64,000 nt of DNA from Enchytraeus crypticus (GCA_905160935.1 CAJHZI010000505.1:641501-705500), one strand, 5' to 3'. Counted from the stretch's first letter, positions 24,216 through 35,606 are shown. Translations and numbers: made by a program. The notes: generated by a model not told the origin, from the sequence alone.

Positions 24216-26180
24216 ACTTTCAAAATATTTTTAAAACTAGTAAACATTAACTTGACTTTCGAATTTTTTTAAACGATTAAACATTCTCATATGAAAAAGG
24301 TTTGGAAGCCCAATTAAGGCATATAATATATACAATTAACAAAACCTGTTTTGACGGAAGCGCCGGTCCGGCTGAAAGTTGTACCAATGCTGTCCTGCAT
24401 ATAATGAAAGTGCAGACCGAGCCATTAGTCTATATAAAAAGTAGAAATAATGTTAATTAAATGATTATCAGCGATAAATAATAGTGCGATATTACATATT
24501 ACAGTTGAAGAAATATTTCTCAGGCGCAACTTTTAGCAGAAAAACGAAATCAGTTTCGGCGTTTATACATGTAAACGTGAAACTAGTACAGGAATGCAGC
24601 TTCGAGTATGATTTCTTGCTCTAAGACTGGGTACTTAGGCCTACATTGTAGCTATTACTTACATCGCTATTTTTCTATATAGGTTGTAATGAGTTTAAAT
24701 GGTAATTAAATAATTACCAAGCTTTTTTGCAATATCTGCATAAGTTAACGTTTACCTGAACATTGGAAACAAGGTATGCATCGCAGCATGAATGCCAGTT
24801 GATTAAATTCATAACTATTTCTTCTGTCAGTCTTTTTCTAGTTACTGTTTTCATCCTTATAATAAGCAGTATAGATCTAACAAATTTTATACAACTTGCA
24901 AATAATCAATAACTTTTAAATATAGATGCTAACTTCATTTGAAATCCAAAGAACAATAAATAGTGATGTTTTAGCGCAAACTTTCTGGAACAAAGCTTTT
25001 ACAGTCTTCAATCAATCTTTTCGAATCTTTCCATTTTGGAAGATTTCTTAAACCCGAACAATCAAATCCAGTGAAATGAATGAATGCTTTACACGAACTA
25101 TGAACCTGACATCAGAGACTGAGCGTGAGTAAACAACCAGTCCGGTGGTTTTGTTGACATCCTACTAATACGCATTCGGATCACCGCTTCTCTAACTACG
25201 CAATGGTTGCTTTCAAATGTGACTAGGATAGAAACGATTTTGTGACATTAAACTTTATCTATTATATTTTTCTAATTACTGTTAATGTGCTTGTACGTAC
25301 AGTATCTAAAACATAACAATTTGTTCAAAAAAATAACTTTATTAAGAACTGGACGACTACATATGATAGAGGATGCATAAATGAAGTTACGCAATGTCAG
25401 GTCTCGCTTAGTGCATAGAAATCCGCCACGTTTGGAAGGCCGAGTGCTAACAGGTTTGAATAAAAGCTCCTGCATGTTGGAAGGTTATTCTTAAATCTGT
25501 GTATATATAGTAACAGCTAGAAAAAAGCAAGAGCTTGCTTTGTCTCTCTTTGTAAAGGGCAAAACTTTGCTGTTTTTTCAGGTACAAAGGCATTATCGCT
25601 GGTTAGTTTGATTAGGCTAAGACTTGATTGTCTTTAACTGAATTCTGCACAGTACGATAACAAAAGTAAAACTTAGATTTTGAAATTTGGAATTGATTCA
25701 GTTAGCTTAGAGTTTTTACTGGTAACGTTAATGCAGAAACATTTGATTGCAATTGATAAACAACTTAGGCCTGAATAGGGCAAGATAAAGTTAAAACACT
25801 TTAGTAGCTGTACTGAAATGTCCTACTACTTTTACCTCAACACGATTTTCTAATTTTGCAATCTATTATATCAAACTAGTACTAAAGCTTCATATATTTT
25901 TCATCAACATATCACCTATTGTTGCTGCATAATGATGCAACAACAATTATGATAACAGCAACAATGATGCTATTGTTGCTGCATATTCAATGTTACACTC
26001 TAAATAATTATAAAACTATTTTAAAATATTTATTTTGTTAAATTGAGTTGTCTCCGTTGAAGTACGCATTGGTAACACTGACTTCACATATCTCCGATTT
26101 ACGCTTCGCAGCCGAATGAATTATTTATCCGTGAATAAATTCCTGAATCTCTTCTAAAGTTCATTTATTTATTAACTTTC
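24216..26180. other. Non-coding stretch
   Basis: Unique AT-rich sequence. Positions 25465-25500 (GGAAGGTTATTCTTAAATCTG) match part of the dispersed repeat described at 35284 and 38225. Positions 25920-25990 contain a small inverted arrangement of GTTGCTGCATA and TGCAACAACA words. Confidence 0.4.
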
Positions 26181-26300
26181 GAGGAACACTTCGGGCACTT
26201 TCTTGCCATATCTAGCGGAAATTTCATTAGGCCGTCAATTTCGTCGTTTAATGACTCTTTCGCGACCGATCTCATTTCGTTAACTACAACAGCTAGTCGG

Positions 26301-26308
26301 TATAAATA
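26301..26308 (+). promoter_or_regulatory. TATA-box-like element
   Basis: GGTATAAATAGCCTC at 26299-26313 is a strong TATA-box word in a GC-richer, unique island (about 26180-26345). No coding frame or first exon is identified downstream. It could be the promoter of an upstream exon of the unnamed membrane gene that starts to be visible at 29338, but that is speculation. Confidence 0.25.
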
Positions 26309-26550
26309 GCCTCTCGGCGCATTAAGAAAGGTTCTATGCGACTATGATATCGTCTCATCTAACGCTCTTCATTACCCAACTCAGAGTTAATTTATTAAAC
26401 GATACATCTTTCAGGAGATTTCCACCAACTTGTTGTTCAACAATAACTAGATGAGGAAGAATTGTGGTATCATGGAACAATACATGTAGGTATGCAGTAG
26501 ATAAAATATATGGTATATCATGAAATAATACATCAAGGTATATCACATAT

Positions 26551-26800
26551 CACATGACGTCCTTGACATCATCCCTGGATGTGGAAACAGACGTTAAACC
26601 TTTATTATTATTATTATTATATACAATATATGGTTTATTATTGTACAACAACAACAACAATAATAATAATAATAATAGTAATAATAATGATAATGATGAT
26701 GATGATAATAATATTAATAATAATAATAATAATAATGATGATTATGATGATGATGATGATAGTAATAATACTATTATTTATAATATTATTAATAATGATA
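26551..26800 (+). mobile_element. ATT-tailed repeat fragment and expanded triplet tail
   Basis: GACATCATCCCTGGATGTGG through CAGACGTTAAACC at 26560-26602 matches the 3' end seen at 5749-5790. It is followed by (TTA)n at 26603-26625 and then, after a short gap, by an AAT/GAT triplet tract to about 26800. The triplet tract makes poly-Asn/Ile frames. Confidence 0.75.
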
Positions 26801-27119
26801 AGTAGATTTATACAAGCGCCACTCTATGCAAAACGCCACAGTAGCTCTAACATATGCTCAATACAATACATGTAAGTATATCACATATTAATGCCTTGTA
26901 GTTGAATTGTCTTTACAAAGACAATTCAAGCAAGCTAAAATCCTTATTAAATTTTATAGTGCCCTTTACTAAATTGTCTTATTGTAGAACAATATGAAGT
27001 AAATTTTGGATGTCTAAATGTCTACGTGAATGTCTAGATAGTAGAGCGCGATGTTTTGAGGGTCATTTCACATCATGAAATTTTCAGTGACTTCCTATGA
27101 TCCTGCAATCAATTTCTGA

Positions 27120-27255
27120 TCAGAAAGTAAAGAGTCGGATATTCACAGGACTGGCTACGTTGGCAGTTGTCTATAAGCCACCTAAAGGATGATAAATGTG
27201 GTATTAAAGTTGATAGATTTTTAGAAGAGATGATAAATCAGTATAGTAGATGCTT
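27120..27255 (+). mobile_element. tRNA-derived SINE fragment
   Basis: The segment GGATATTCACAGGACTGGCT through TGGTATTAAAGTTGATAG corresponds to the body of the SINE seen better at 30600-30785. The tRNA-like head is degraded. Further tRNA-like remnants follow at 27330-27470 (GCACTAGATTTGAACTC). Confidence 0.6.
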
Positions 27256-27664
27256 AACATATTAAAGAGAATAACAAAGTTCTATTTAAATACTACAGCC
27301 AGCGCTTTGTTTCTCGAAATCACATCCATTGCTCGCCACGTATTGACGGAGCGAGCACTAGATTTGAACTCTACACCGATTGATCTACGTCGATCAATTT
27401 ATGCAGCCGAAGATCCAGACATTAATCTGTTGAATAACGTCATAATATAGCGGTTAATACAGTGATGTGGTGCAGCTAAACTGATACTAAATCAACTTCA
27501 ATATAGATTTCACTGATGGAGCCTGAATGTTATATTAATAGCGTATATACATAATTCCTAGGCAAATTTAATTCTGTTGAAGTTCTCTTCCGTTAACTAA
27601 CAGATACAAATACCTTAACAGCCATTAAGGCTATAGCATTCTAATTTATAGCACGACTATGTTA

Positions 27665-28127
27665 TGTTAAAGATAGTGAAAGAGACAAAGATAAAGATAG
27701 TGAAAACTTTGGTTTGGACCACGCTATTATATGGATGTGAAACATGGACCTTAAGAAAGGAAGATATTAGGAAACTGGAGGCATTGGAAATGTGGATTTG
27801 GAGAAAAATGGAGAGGATTAGCTGGACTCAAAAGGTTACAAATGAGGAAGTCCTGGAGAGAGTTGGCACAGATAGACAGTTGATAAATGTATTAAGAAAT
27901 AGAAGAAGAGATGGATAGGACACATTCTAAGGGGGGAAGGGTCTATTAAAAGAGGTCATAGAAGGTAGAATGGAAGGAAAAAGAGGCAGGGGCAGGCCGA
28001 GATTAGGTATATTAGATGATTTAAAGACCCACTCATATGTAGAAATGAAGAGGAAGGCGAAAGACAGAGAAGAGTGGAGGCGTTATGTACCATGGACCTG
28101 CCAGTAGGCAGTGCACTAAGAGAAGGT
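27665..28127 (+). mobile_element. RTE-type LINE copy 3, 3' fragment
   Basis: Frame 27664-27918 encodes IKIVKTLVWTTLLYGCETWT, LEALEMWIWRKMERISW and DRQLINVLRNRRRDG, then stops at the same place as copy 2. The following untranslated part keeps the GRMEGKRGRGRPRLG coding pattern in another frame and ends with the normal 3' terminus at about 28127. At the left edge AAAGATAGTGAAA is duplicated. It lacks the hairpins of copies 1 and 2 and so shows the straight-through arrangement. Confidence 0.9.
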
Positions 28128-28129
28128 TA

Positions 28130-29337
28130 TAACAGGCTCACTACAGAATAAAACAATCATGAGCTGGAAATTTGTAAAAAAGAAGAATAAACAGTGATTG
28201 ACCAAGAAAATTGAAAACCAGCTTTGAAAGAGTATTTTCTCAAACTAGATGCTATTTTAAGATGCTAATCGCGAGCCTCTGTGATAATATTTTTGTTCAA
28301 TCATTGGAATGCTTTTACGGAGCTTGAAAGCAGACTGCGAATAGGAATATGTACCTTAGACCTGTTACTTGACAGAAAATGAGAAACAGTGCCTATCGTG
28401 ACTGTAACGTGCGTGTCCTATGAATCTTGTAATTATTATAAACAATGATAAATATTCTTCATATTAAATTTCTACATGCATATTTAATATAGATATTTGT
28501 AATCTAAGGACGAAATAAATGTTATATGCTGCATTTGTTGAATTGAATACTAAGCATATCAAGCATTTTGATGTAGGTCAAGGTTGTGTATGAATGAAAT
28601 GGCGTAACAATTGGATTGTGTGAAATCGGTTAACTGGATTACGTTCAGGAGCGCTTAATGGATCTCCGCTCTTGTGATTCGGGAATGTTTTCATCATTCT
28701 CGACTTTGTGTAGAGCTTGATGATGGAAGTTTTTCAAAACAAATATAAAATTAAAATAATTTTATTGCACTTTCTTTTAGGTTTATATTTTATAGATCTT
28801 CTGCATTTTCATAAATATTACATGCTGCGAACTTGGCCATCGAGGTCTCAAATTGAATTTAAAATTGTAAAAATGTTATCAACAAGTATTAGGCTAACTA
28901 AGCAAATTGCACTCGTGTAAACACGATTATCTGCATTCGCCTAATTCAAATTAAAGTGACTCAAGGTAATTATATACACGGATTATTAGTCATGCACATT
29001 TAAGTAATTTGAGTGTTACTGTATCAGGATCGTAAAAACAGACGTTAAAATTCACGCTTCATGTTTACAGAGCTGTCATTTATTGTTTAATTATTTATAA
29101 GAATTCCTCTCTAGTGTTTTGCCTAGTGGCGGGTCTAGGATACTTATTCTTTTTTTTTTTTTTTTGTCACGTAGAGCTGCACTTATTTGATCAACAGGCT
29201 AATTGTTCTACAAAAAGTATTTACTGTACTAAAATATTATCATAGCAAAATAAGACACTACTATTTTAAACAATACTTATAACTATATAAATATTATTAT
29301 AGCTAAATAATTTCATGTATTTTCGACGCTATTGCAG
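28130..29337. other. Non-coding; candidate intron upstream of the first visible exon
   Basis: Unique AT-rich sequence; 28330-28385 is a worn copy of the SINE/LINE 3' tail (ATATGTACCTTAGACCTG). A poly-T run lies at 29149-29166 next to a reverse copy of that tail (GTGTTTTGCCTAGTGGCGGG). Because the exon at 29338 begins at a 3' splice site, at least the end of this region should be intronic. No upstream exon is convincing. Confidence 0.45.
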
Positions 29338-29751
29338 GAAGTAATCTGACGGAAGAGGAGGCGAAATTTTCCTACGATACGTCAGCAGCTGCTTTAAATT
29401 CATCCGTCAGAGATGAGCCAACGTTTACAGAAGCTTCGAGGATATTTCCACGTGCCAGCACTCCCAAGTCAAGAGCGTCCACATATCAATCATCCTCTCC
29501 ATCAATCAGTCGAGTTACATCGCAGAGAACTGCATCACACGATGAGCTCAGTGGGGAGTTGAACTCAGGTCTGCCTCTCTCTGGCAAAGCTTCTACACAA
29601 AATTACAAATATTCAGATTTGGAATTACGGCAACAGACTGACAGCGTAAGGAGGAAAAACTATACACGTAGACCAGTGCAAAGAGCTACAACCTCGCAAG
29701 AACTAATTGCTACACAAGAGAAGAGCGAGATAACGAAGCCTGTCTACGAAA
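29338..29751 (+). CDS. Unnamed membrane glycoprotein gene, internal exon A
   Basis: Open frame bounded by acceptor ATTGCAG (ending 29337) and donor GTATGT (from 29752). 414 bases, phase 1 at both ends, so it adds exactly 138 codons. The first full codons read SNLTEEEAKFSYDTSAAALN and the last read EKSEITKPVYE. It is rich in Ser, Thr, Arg and Gln, has no cysteine and carries three N-glycosylation sequons (NLT, NSS, NYT). A basic cluster RRKNYTRRPVQR lies near the end. No known domain is recognised. Codons continue past the donor in frame for 33 codons, so intron retention would give a short alternative end. The true start of the gene is upstream and not identified. Confidence 0.75.
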
Positions 29752-29821
29752 GTATGTTGCCACTTTACAATATGTATATTTATATTATATTGTATAATAT
29801 AAACATACTTCATCTTCTAGA

Positions 29822-30050
29822 GGATTGTCTAACGGAAGGCCATAGCATATAACTCTTCCGATTAACTCTATCCTCAGCCTTCTCTTTCATCTCTGTATAT
29901 GAACTTGTATTCAGATCATCCAGCATCTCATGTCTTGGTTTTCCTCTAAAGGGTTTCCCTTACATTTTCCCTTTAATTACATCCTTTAGCAAAACCATCA
30001 ACCCTTATAATATTTCCTATCCAGCTTTTCGTTATATTTCTACTTTTATT
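29822..30050 (-). mobile_element. Diverged RTE LINE 3' fragment in intron A-B
   Basis: On the minus strand it reads GKPRHEMLDDLNTSSYTEMK-like protein and the terminal block CATAGCATATAACTCTT..., related to but distinct from the main RTE family. A similar fragment lies at 38510-38730. Both probably belong to a second RTE subfamily. Confidence 0.65.
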
Positions 30051-30599
30051 AAATCTATTATGAAAATACTGCAACTTATAGGCCGATGCATATTGCAATA
30101 TGTATATTGTTGTATATATATTTGGTTTTCCAATGTTAAGTCCGGAATAAACCTACCGTTAACTGCGCGTGTCGTAAAAGGCGACTAAACAAGAAATGAA
30201 GAAGGCATCAAGAAACCACATCAGAAGTATTAATTTCAAAAATTATTTTTGAAGCATCTTGATCCTGCCATTTGATGAATGCCAGAGAGACAGAGAGTAT
30301 AGTTTGCAATCGCCTTGATGACTTTTATTAATTGTTGCCTTTTGTTTATAATTTAATCTGGTAGCTCTCATGTACAAGTAACCTGAATATAAAAATAAAC
30401 AAAAATACTTAGCAATACAGTAATCCTGTATCTTGGAACTTTAAAACACGGACAACATACTTAGCTGAGTAAAACTGTTGCCTGTGTGACAGTAACTCGT
30501 TTACTTGATGTTACAACTTGCACGTAACGCCTCAATGTGAAAATGAATTAGAATGTCTTAATAACGTAGGGGTAACGTCATGAAGTTTTAAATGACAGA

Positions 30600-30785
30600 T
30601 CCTAAGGTGAATTGAACCCTCGTGGGTTCGAATCCCAGCCGCGCTGATCTGAGAGCAAAATCTCGGACATTCACTGGACTGGTTACACGGAAAATGGTCT
30701 AAATTGCTTAACGGTTTTAACATGTGGTATTAAAAATTGATAGATATCAACATCGTTGATCATTTCACTATAATGCGTGTTTACT
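30600..30785 (+). mobile_element. tRNA-derived SINE
   Basis: Box B GGTTCGAATCCC at 30624-30635, then GCCGCGCTGATCTGAGAGCA and a body ending near ATAATGCGTGTTTA. The reverse-complement copy at 49440-49612 matches almost the full length; fragments occur at 27120-27255 and 50340-50460. It ends just upstream of exon B. Confidence 0.8.
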
Positions 30786-30807
30786 TTAATGTGGTAACAC
30801 TGTTTAG

Positions 30808-30975
30808 AATCAGTTGTGTCTCCTACTCGACCAGCTTCCACGCCACCTGGTGTTCAGAGTGTGACTTCAGTGGACTGGCTGCAGACATCAGGACCGAGCG
30901 TTAAGCGACGCCATGTTGAATCCGATGCGAAAATTCCCTCATATAACTCATCCAAAGGGAATGCGTCATATGAAG
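30808..30975 (+). CDS. Unnamed membrane glycoprotein gene, exon B
   Basis: Acceptor TGTTTAG (ending 30807) or ATCAG six bases later (ending 30813); both keep the frame and differ by two residues. The donor is GTAGTT at 30976. With exon A's final base the frame continues through VSPTRPASTPPGVQSVTSVD and DWLQTSGPSVKRRHVESD to YNSSKGNASYE. 168 (or 162) bases, phase 1 to phase 1. There are two more sequons (NSS, NAS) and no cysteine. Pro/Ser/Thr-rich, likely disordered. Confidence 0.7.
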
Positions 30976-31724
30976 GTAGTTGTTATCTTTCTATACTTTG
31001 CATTCGTTTAACACACATTCAGGAATGCAGCATATTTAGAGTTTTTAGTCCCTTTAATATTAACAACAATCAATTGTCAATAATTAACATTCCTTATCTG
31101 GGTGTGACTCCGCTTTTCTTTCCCTCCAGTCTACTTTCTATGACCGCTTTTAGTAAACTTCCCCAACACGTATTTTATATAAAAATAATCTTCTTATAAA
31201 TTTTCTTAATTGTAGTACTGATCTTTCATTATAGTTTAAATTTAATATTCGTTTCTTTAATTAAATCTTTAGCACCCTAAAGTATCTAGGTATTAATGGG
31301 TAGAGGGTGTCGACTGACGGAGGCATTCTTTGCACCCTCTCCTAGCACATTCGCCACATAGGGGGTGCATTGGATTGACGACGCTTTCTTTTATAGTTAT
31401 ATTCCAAATTATCTTGAAGAAAATGAACACAAATAGTTTATGAGGTAGTTCTCCTTTGCCTTCTTGCGGCTCCTGCGTAGTCGCCTTATTCTACGACCCG
31501 AGCAGTTTTTCATTTCTTTTGTCTATTCCTCAGAGCGTTGGGCACAAAAAGTGAAATTGCTAACTTCTCTCCTATTTTTAATTTTGGATTCTAGTTTTTA
31601 ATTAGTTTACATTAATCTAATGTTTTTATGTTTGATATGGATGAATTTTAAGCTGAGAAAGGCATAGGAGACCCACCTCTTCAAAGCAGAGTCCCCCAAG
31701 AATAATGATATATCAAGGAACGTT

Positions 31725-31842
31725 ATAAACAATTTAAAGATCCACTCATATATGGACATGAAGAGAAAGACGGTAGATAGAGATGAGTAGAGGCGTTATA
31801 TACCATGGATCTGCCAATAGGCAGTGCACTAAGAGAGAGAGA
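31725..31842 (+). mobile_element. RTE LINE 3'-end fragment
   Basis: TTAAAGATCCACTCATATAT through CCAATAGGCAGTGCACTAAG and a short (GA)n tail. 5'-truncated, non-coding. Confidence 0.88.
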
Positions 31843-32034
31843 GTTTATTTTATTTGTTTATTTACATTTATCACTACATGCTACTACAGCAGCACATAAG
31901 CACGTAATAAACACAGAAAATATTAGAAACATCCACAACTACTGGCTATACACATTGCACTTTCATATTCCGATAATGGAACTATAAAATCAATGCTTAA
32001 AAAGTTAAATAAAGATTTATATCGATCATTCAAT

Positions 32035-32200
32035 CAATCAATAGGAATTTAACGTCCGGTTCCTCTAATTAAAGCAACGTCAGGGACGTCTCTTGCAGAC
32101 TCTACACAGGCAGACGCCAAAACTCCACAAGATGACGACCGAGTACACAGAGACCTAGAAAGCTAGATCAAAACAGTGCAAGTCCAAGATCCAAGGCAAG
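32035..32200 (-). mobile_element. Dispersed repeat (ATT-tailed family), reverse strand
   Basis: AATTTAACGTCCGGTTCCTC and GACGTC blocks match the reverse complement of the 3' end at 5749-5790. Its inner part (32150-32200, CAAAACAGTGCAAGTCC) matches 49745-49795. Confidence 0.65.
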
Positions 32201-32361
32201 CCGGTCAAAATTGAGACCTATGATGGAAAGAAATAGGTTTTTAGCTTGCCAAGGAAAGTTCCATACAATGACAAGATCGAAGATCCTATGGCAGAGAATT
32301 GCATATTGTCGAAGCAGGAAACATGAAGGAGCGTCTGAATATGTCAGATTTAATGTTATAC

Positions 32362-32364
<3 letters not shown>

Positions 32365-32421
<57 letters not shown>
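32365..32421. repeat. (TA)n microsatellite
   Basis: About 28 perfect TA units. Produces Ile/Tyr frames on both strands. Confidence 0.97.
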
Positions 32422-32423
<2 letters not shown>

Positions 32424-33129
32424 TGTATATATACTTATACATAGACACTCTATGTAGGCATACTGTATATACGACATGTATATATGCAGTATATAAAAAT
32501 TGATTTCAAATAGTGGTACAGTGATCTCATATATTAAGCAGCCTTCGTGCAATAAATAAGAGATAATTAAGACTAGAGAGTGATCTTGAAGTCTAAGCAT
32601 ATCCGATGGACAGTAAATCATCATTTTTCTCGTTCCGCATTCAACTCTCCAGAGTTATCGCTTCTAAATCTTCCACTGAAGTCTCGAACATTAATCATTC
32701 CAGCTTCACAACTTCTTCAGTCGAGCGTGCTAAATAAGACTTGGATGCTACGAGTGATTTGCGGTTTAGAGTCGCTGAAGCATAACAGAGATGATTAGCG
32801 CTTACCTTGCAATTCAATCCTGATTAAAATTCAACATCAGCAGTTCAATACATCATCAATCAATCAATATCCTGGCACTAGTAGGATACAGCAAGCTGTT
32901 TGGATAATTGTAGGAGCCGGTGTGTAGTCCACCTAAAAACTAGTAACCATATTTGCTTGAATTCGTTATGATAGCTAAACGATTCAGTTTATCGGCATAC
33001 TTCTGTACATTAAGGTTACCAGTTACAAGCGAGCGTAGAATTTAAACTTTTAAACTGAACCTTACTGATCCGCAGTTGTACACATAACCTATGATGTCAC
33101 TGACTTTTTTTGCTTACGTCGCAGTCGCT

Positions 33130-33405
33130 CAACTGTCGTGGCTCTTGAAACGATGGCCGGGATTCTTTTCAATGAAATTCGGCCGATTGTTAGGTTCTAT
33201 TCTGCCGATAATATTCTGGTCACATCTGGCTGAGCACGTCCTGAGTTTTGGAGGTTTAACCTGAGTGTGCTCTGGGAACCCACGGAATTTTTTACACTCG
33301 GTCTTCCAAGGTGATCACCCACAATGTACTAACCGGGCTCGAAGTTGCTTAACTTTATTAAGTAGACGCGCAGCTAAACCGACTGCGCTAAATCCCGCCC
33401 CGCTT
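33130..33405 (-). mobile_element. Composite SINE: tRNA-like head fused to 5S-rRNA-like body
   Basis: Read on the minus strand, 33400-33365 gives GCGGGATTTAGCGCAGTCGG and GTTTAGCTGCGCGTCT, with a good box A (TAGCGCAGTCGG). It runs into AAGTTAAGCAACTTCGAGCC then CGGTTAGTACATTGTGGGTG and AAGACCGAGTG, which follows the 3' half of eukaryotic 5S rRNA (the GCCCGGTTAGTAC block). The remaining 33130-33290 is the SINE body. Only one copy is seen in the window. Confidence 0.65.
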
Positions 33406-33514
33406 ATACACTGGCTCATCTAGCTTGATTGCCAGGCATGGGCTATTGGTGATTTGGAATTTCGCACAAAGTGCTTTTTAAATAAGCATAGATGATATAT
33501 TTTTTAATCTTTAG

Positions 33515-33568
33515 GTGATGTACAGTATGAGGATGACACGCAGGAATACAGAGAGTTTAACGGAGAAG
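33515..33568 (+). CDS. Unnamed membrane glycoprotein gene, short exon C
   Basis: A 54-base exon with acceptor TTAATCTTTAG (ending 33514) and donor GTATTT at 33569. It reads GDVQYEDDTQEYREFNGE across the phase-1 junctions, 18 codons in all. Strongly acidic with two tyrosines. Support comes from both splice sites being in phase with exons B and D and from the composition matching exon D. As a micro-exon it would be missed by ORF-based prediction. Confidence 0.65.
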
Positions 33569-33842
33569 GTATTTTTTATTTTTATTTTTATATTTTTACT
33601 TAAAACCACACCTTAAAAGCTGAACAATCAAGTGCAGCACATATAAATAATGATATATCAGTAGAGATTTCAAAAGTCACGTAACGACTACATTGCTATG
33701 TATTACACTGTATTACAAATTTATGCTTAACTTCTATTTCTTACCACAAGAACCATAAATCACACTCGAAGGTGATCTGAGTGAGATTTGAATCGAAGAA
33801 GTCTGGCAAACGAGGAGAGCGCGCTGTAAAATCAGACTTGTG

Positions 33843-33895
33843 TTTCCTGACACAGTGTGCCGTTATGTTTTGTTATGTTAAATATAGAATAAGCA
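33843..33895 (+). repeat. Dispersed repeat Y, short copy
   Basis: The ~52 bp from TGTGTTTCCTGACACAGTGT to GTTAAATATAGAAT are identical to 38346-38397. The core TGTTTCCTGACACAG... also contains a small inverted repeat (TGTGT..ACACA). It lies in the intron just before exon D. Confidence 0.8.
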
Positions 33896-33933
33896 CAATA
33901 ACCACAACATAAAATCTTGTATTTTTGCTTTAG

Positions 33934-34059
33934 ACTGGAACAAGTACTACGATTCGAATAGTTACGGGGAAGAATATGCAAGAAACGACTACGATCGATC
34001 TTCTAATTATGACTATGATGACAAACAATCAGAGGAATCCCAAATCTTTAACTACAGCG
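33934..34059 (+). CDS. Unnamed membrane glycoprotein gene, exon D (Tyr/Asp/Asn-rich)
   Basis: Acceptor TTTTTGCTTTAG (ending 33933) and donor GTAAGTG at 34060, both strong. 126 bases, phase 1 at both ends, 42 codons. It reads DWNKYYDSNSYGEEYARNDY then DRSSNYDYDDKQSEESQIF and NYS. Nine of 42 residues are tyrosine and eight are aspartate; there is no cysteine. One sequon (NYS). The Tyr/acid pattern could be a tyrosine-sulphation region if the segment is extracellular; that is inference. Confidence 0.8.
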
Positions 34060-34554
34060 GTAAGTGACTTTCTAGATCTATTTCACCTAACGACTCGCGT
34101 GCTAGAAACCTTTTTAAAAATATTAAGTCCACGTTTTCGTAACATGAATTAACATAAAATCATTTCGATGAAATTTTGTAAATAGTAATTGGTTGAAGTG
34201 CTATCATAAATGGGCCTACAGGACAATGTCAATAATACTTAGGCCTAGTTTATAACAATTAACTTAATAAATGTGCTAACATTATCAAATTGAGAAATAT
34301 ATTTTAACTAATAACAATTTATTTTTTTTAAACTTGTGATCTGAAATCAATGAGTAATAAACAAATAAATAGGCCTGTATTATAATAAAACTAAGAATTC
34401 ATAGCGCTAATCACATTAATAATTAATAAATAAATAGTTTAGTTAATGAATTAACAAATATTTCAGGGGCTAATAAACTTAAATAAGAAAATACCTATTA
34501 AAAATAAATTCTAATTTTTATTCGCATTCCGATCGTAATTAAACTGGGATTCTA

Positions 34555-34589
34555 TGGAGGAGGAGGAAGAAGAAGAAGAAGAAGAAGAA

Positions 34590-34647
<58 letters not shown>

Positions 34648-34650
34648 GTG
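34555..34650. repeat. GAA/GAT triplet microsatellite
   Basis: GGA, GAA then GAT repeats, ending GATTATGATTATGATGGTGA. It would encode poly-acid if translated but lies inside an intron. Confidence 0.9.
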
Positions 34651-35283
34651 ATGAATAAATAAATAGTAATAATAATTAATATAATAAATAATATTAATAA
34701 ATATAAATAAAGAATAATAAATCATTAGTAAAGCATTAATAGACGATTAATTATTAATCATTAGTTAATTAATACTGTTTCAAATTTGTGTTTTAATTAT
34801 ATAACCAGAAGCAGCGCATAGATAAAGCTCGACAACAGTAAATGTACTGTATTATAATTAATGTATGCTTAATTATATAAACGTGAAGGAAAGGGAGAAA
34901 CAATAAAATAAGCTATAAGTGCTACTTCGATTGATGTCGATGAAATTCATTTCAAGATGTTTCATGCAGGCGTTCAGATGCATTTTGAATTCGTTGAGTT
35001 CTAAATACATTGTTTTATTATATTGTTTGTTAAAACCATAACCCGTAACTAAACTGGGATTCAATGGAAAACGATGATTATGATCTTTTTATAGTCAATA
35101 TAATTCGTTGAAAAGGAAGCAAATTGATTAATCGTTGATCAATTGATTAGACCTATTGATTTTGGCCTAACGTTGATAGTCCTATGCTAGACATGCTATA
35201 TAATAGTATATATAACATTGATTATGTAGCATGTATCAATTGATACGTTGATTTTGTAATTATATACATATACATAATATAAC

Positions 35284-35425
35284 AAAACGGCACACTGGGT
35301 CAGGAAGTACAGATGCTTGTTTAAGGCCCATTTCTTCCTTCCTCTCCATGGTTATTAGTAATCGTTGCCTTTTGATGGCGCATTAATTGCAGCCGGCGCG
35401 GATTTAAGAATAACCTTCCATATAT
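35284..35425 (-). repeat. Dispersed repeat Y, reverse copy
   Basis: Reverse complement of 38225-38375: CACACTGGGTCAGGAAGTAC, GGCCCATTTC(T)TCCTTCCTC and GCGGATTTAAGAATAACCTT in matching order, with moderate divergence. Confidence 0.8.
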
Positions 35426-35522
35426 ACTATTATGCACTTCCAACCCTTGCTGCTTATATTTTTCTTATAAGTTTTCTACTCCGCAGTAACAAAATGTTGT
35501 TGATTTTAATAAATTTATTTAG

Positions 35523-35606
35523 GTGAATGGGGAAATGCTGGAGGTTACGACAGTGGTCATAAAACATACGTAATAAGAGATATACATCTCATGCCTAGAC
35601 ATCGAG
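35523..35606 (+). CDS. Unnamed membrane glycoprotein gene, exon E
   Basis: Acceptor TAAATTTATTTAG (ending 35522), donor GTATGA at 35607. 84 bases, phase 1 to phase 1, 28 codons: GEWGNAGGYDSGHKTYVIRD then IHLMPRHR. Gly-rich start and basic end. It joins exon D and exon F in frame. Confidence 0.75.

Larger units (their letters stand above)
31200..33514 (+). other. Intron B-C of the unnamed gene
   Basis: 2.5-kb intron packed with repeats: RTE LINE 3' end (31725-31842), ATT-tailed repeat (32035-32200, reverse), (TA)n (32365-32420) and a tRNA/5S-like SINE (33130-33405). No additional exon is recognised, though 30976-31200 and 31260-31700 are not fully explained. Confidence 0.55.
34060..35522 (+). 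other. Intron D-E of the unnamed gene
   Basis: Very AT-rich; it includes a (GGA)(GAA)n(GAT)n triplet tract at 34555-34650 and a reverse copy of repeat Y at 35284-35425. No further exon seen. Confidence 0.55.

Noticed and set aside
30600..30660. Possible functional tRNA gene
   Set aside because: A good box B exists but no full cloverleaf with acceptor stem; the same unit recurs with a long unrelated body, so it is a SINE.
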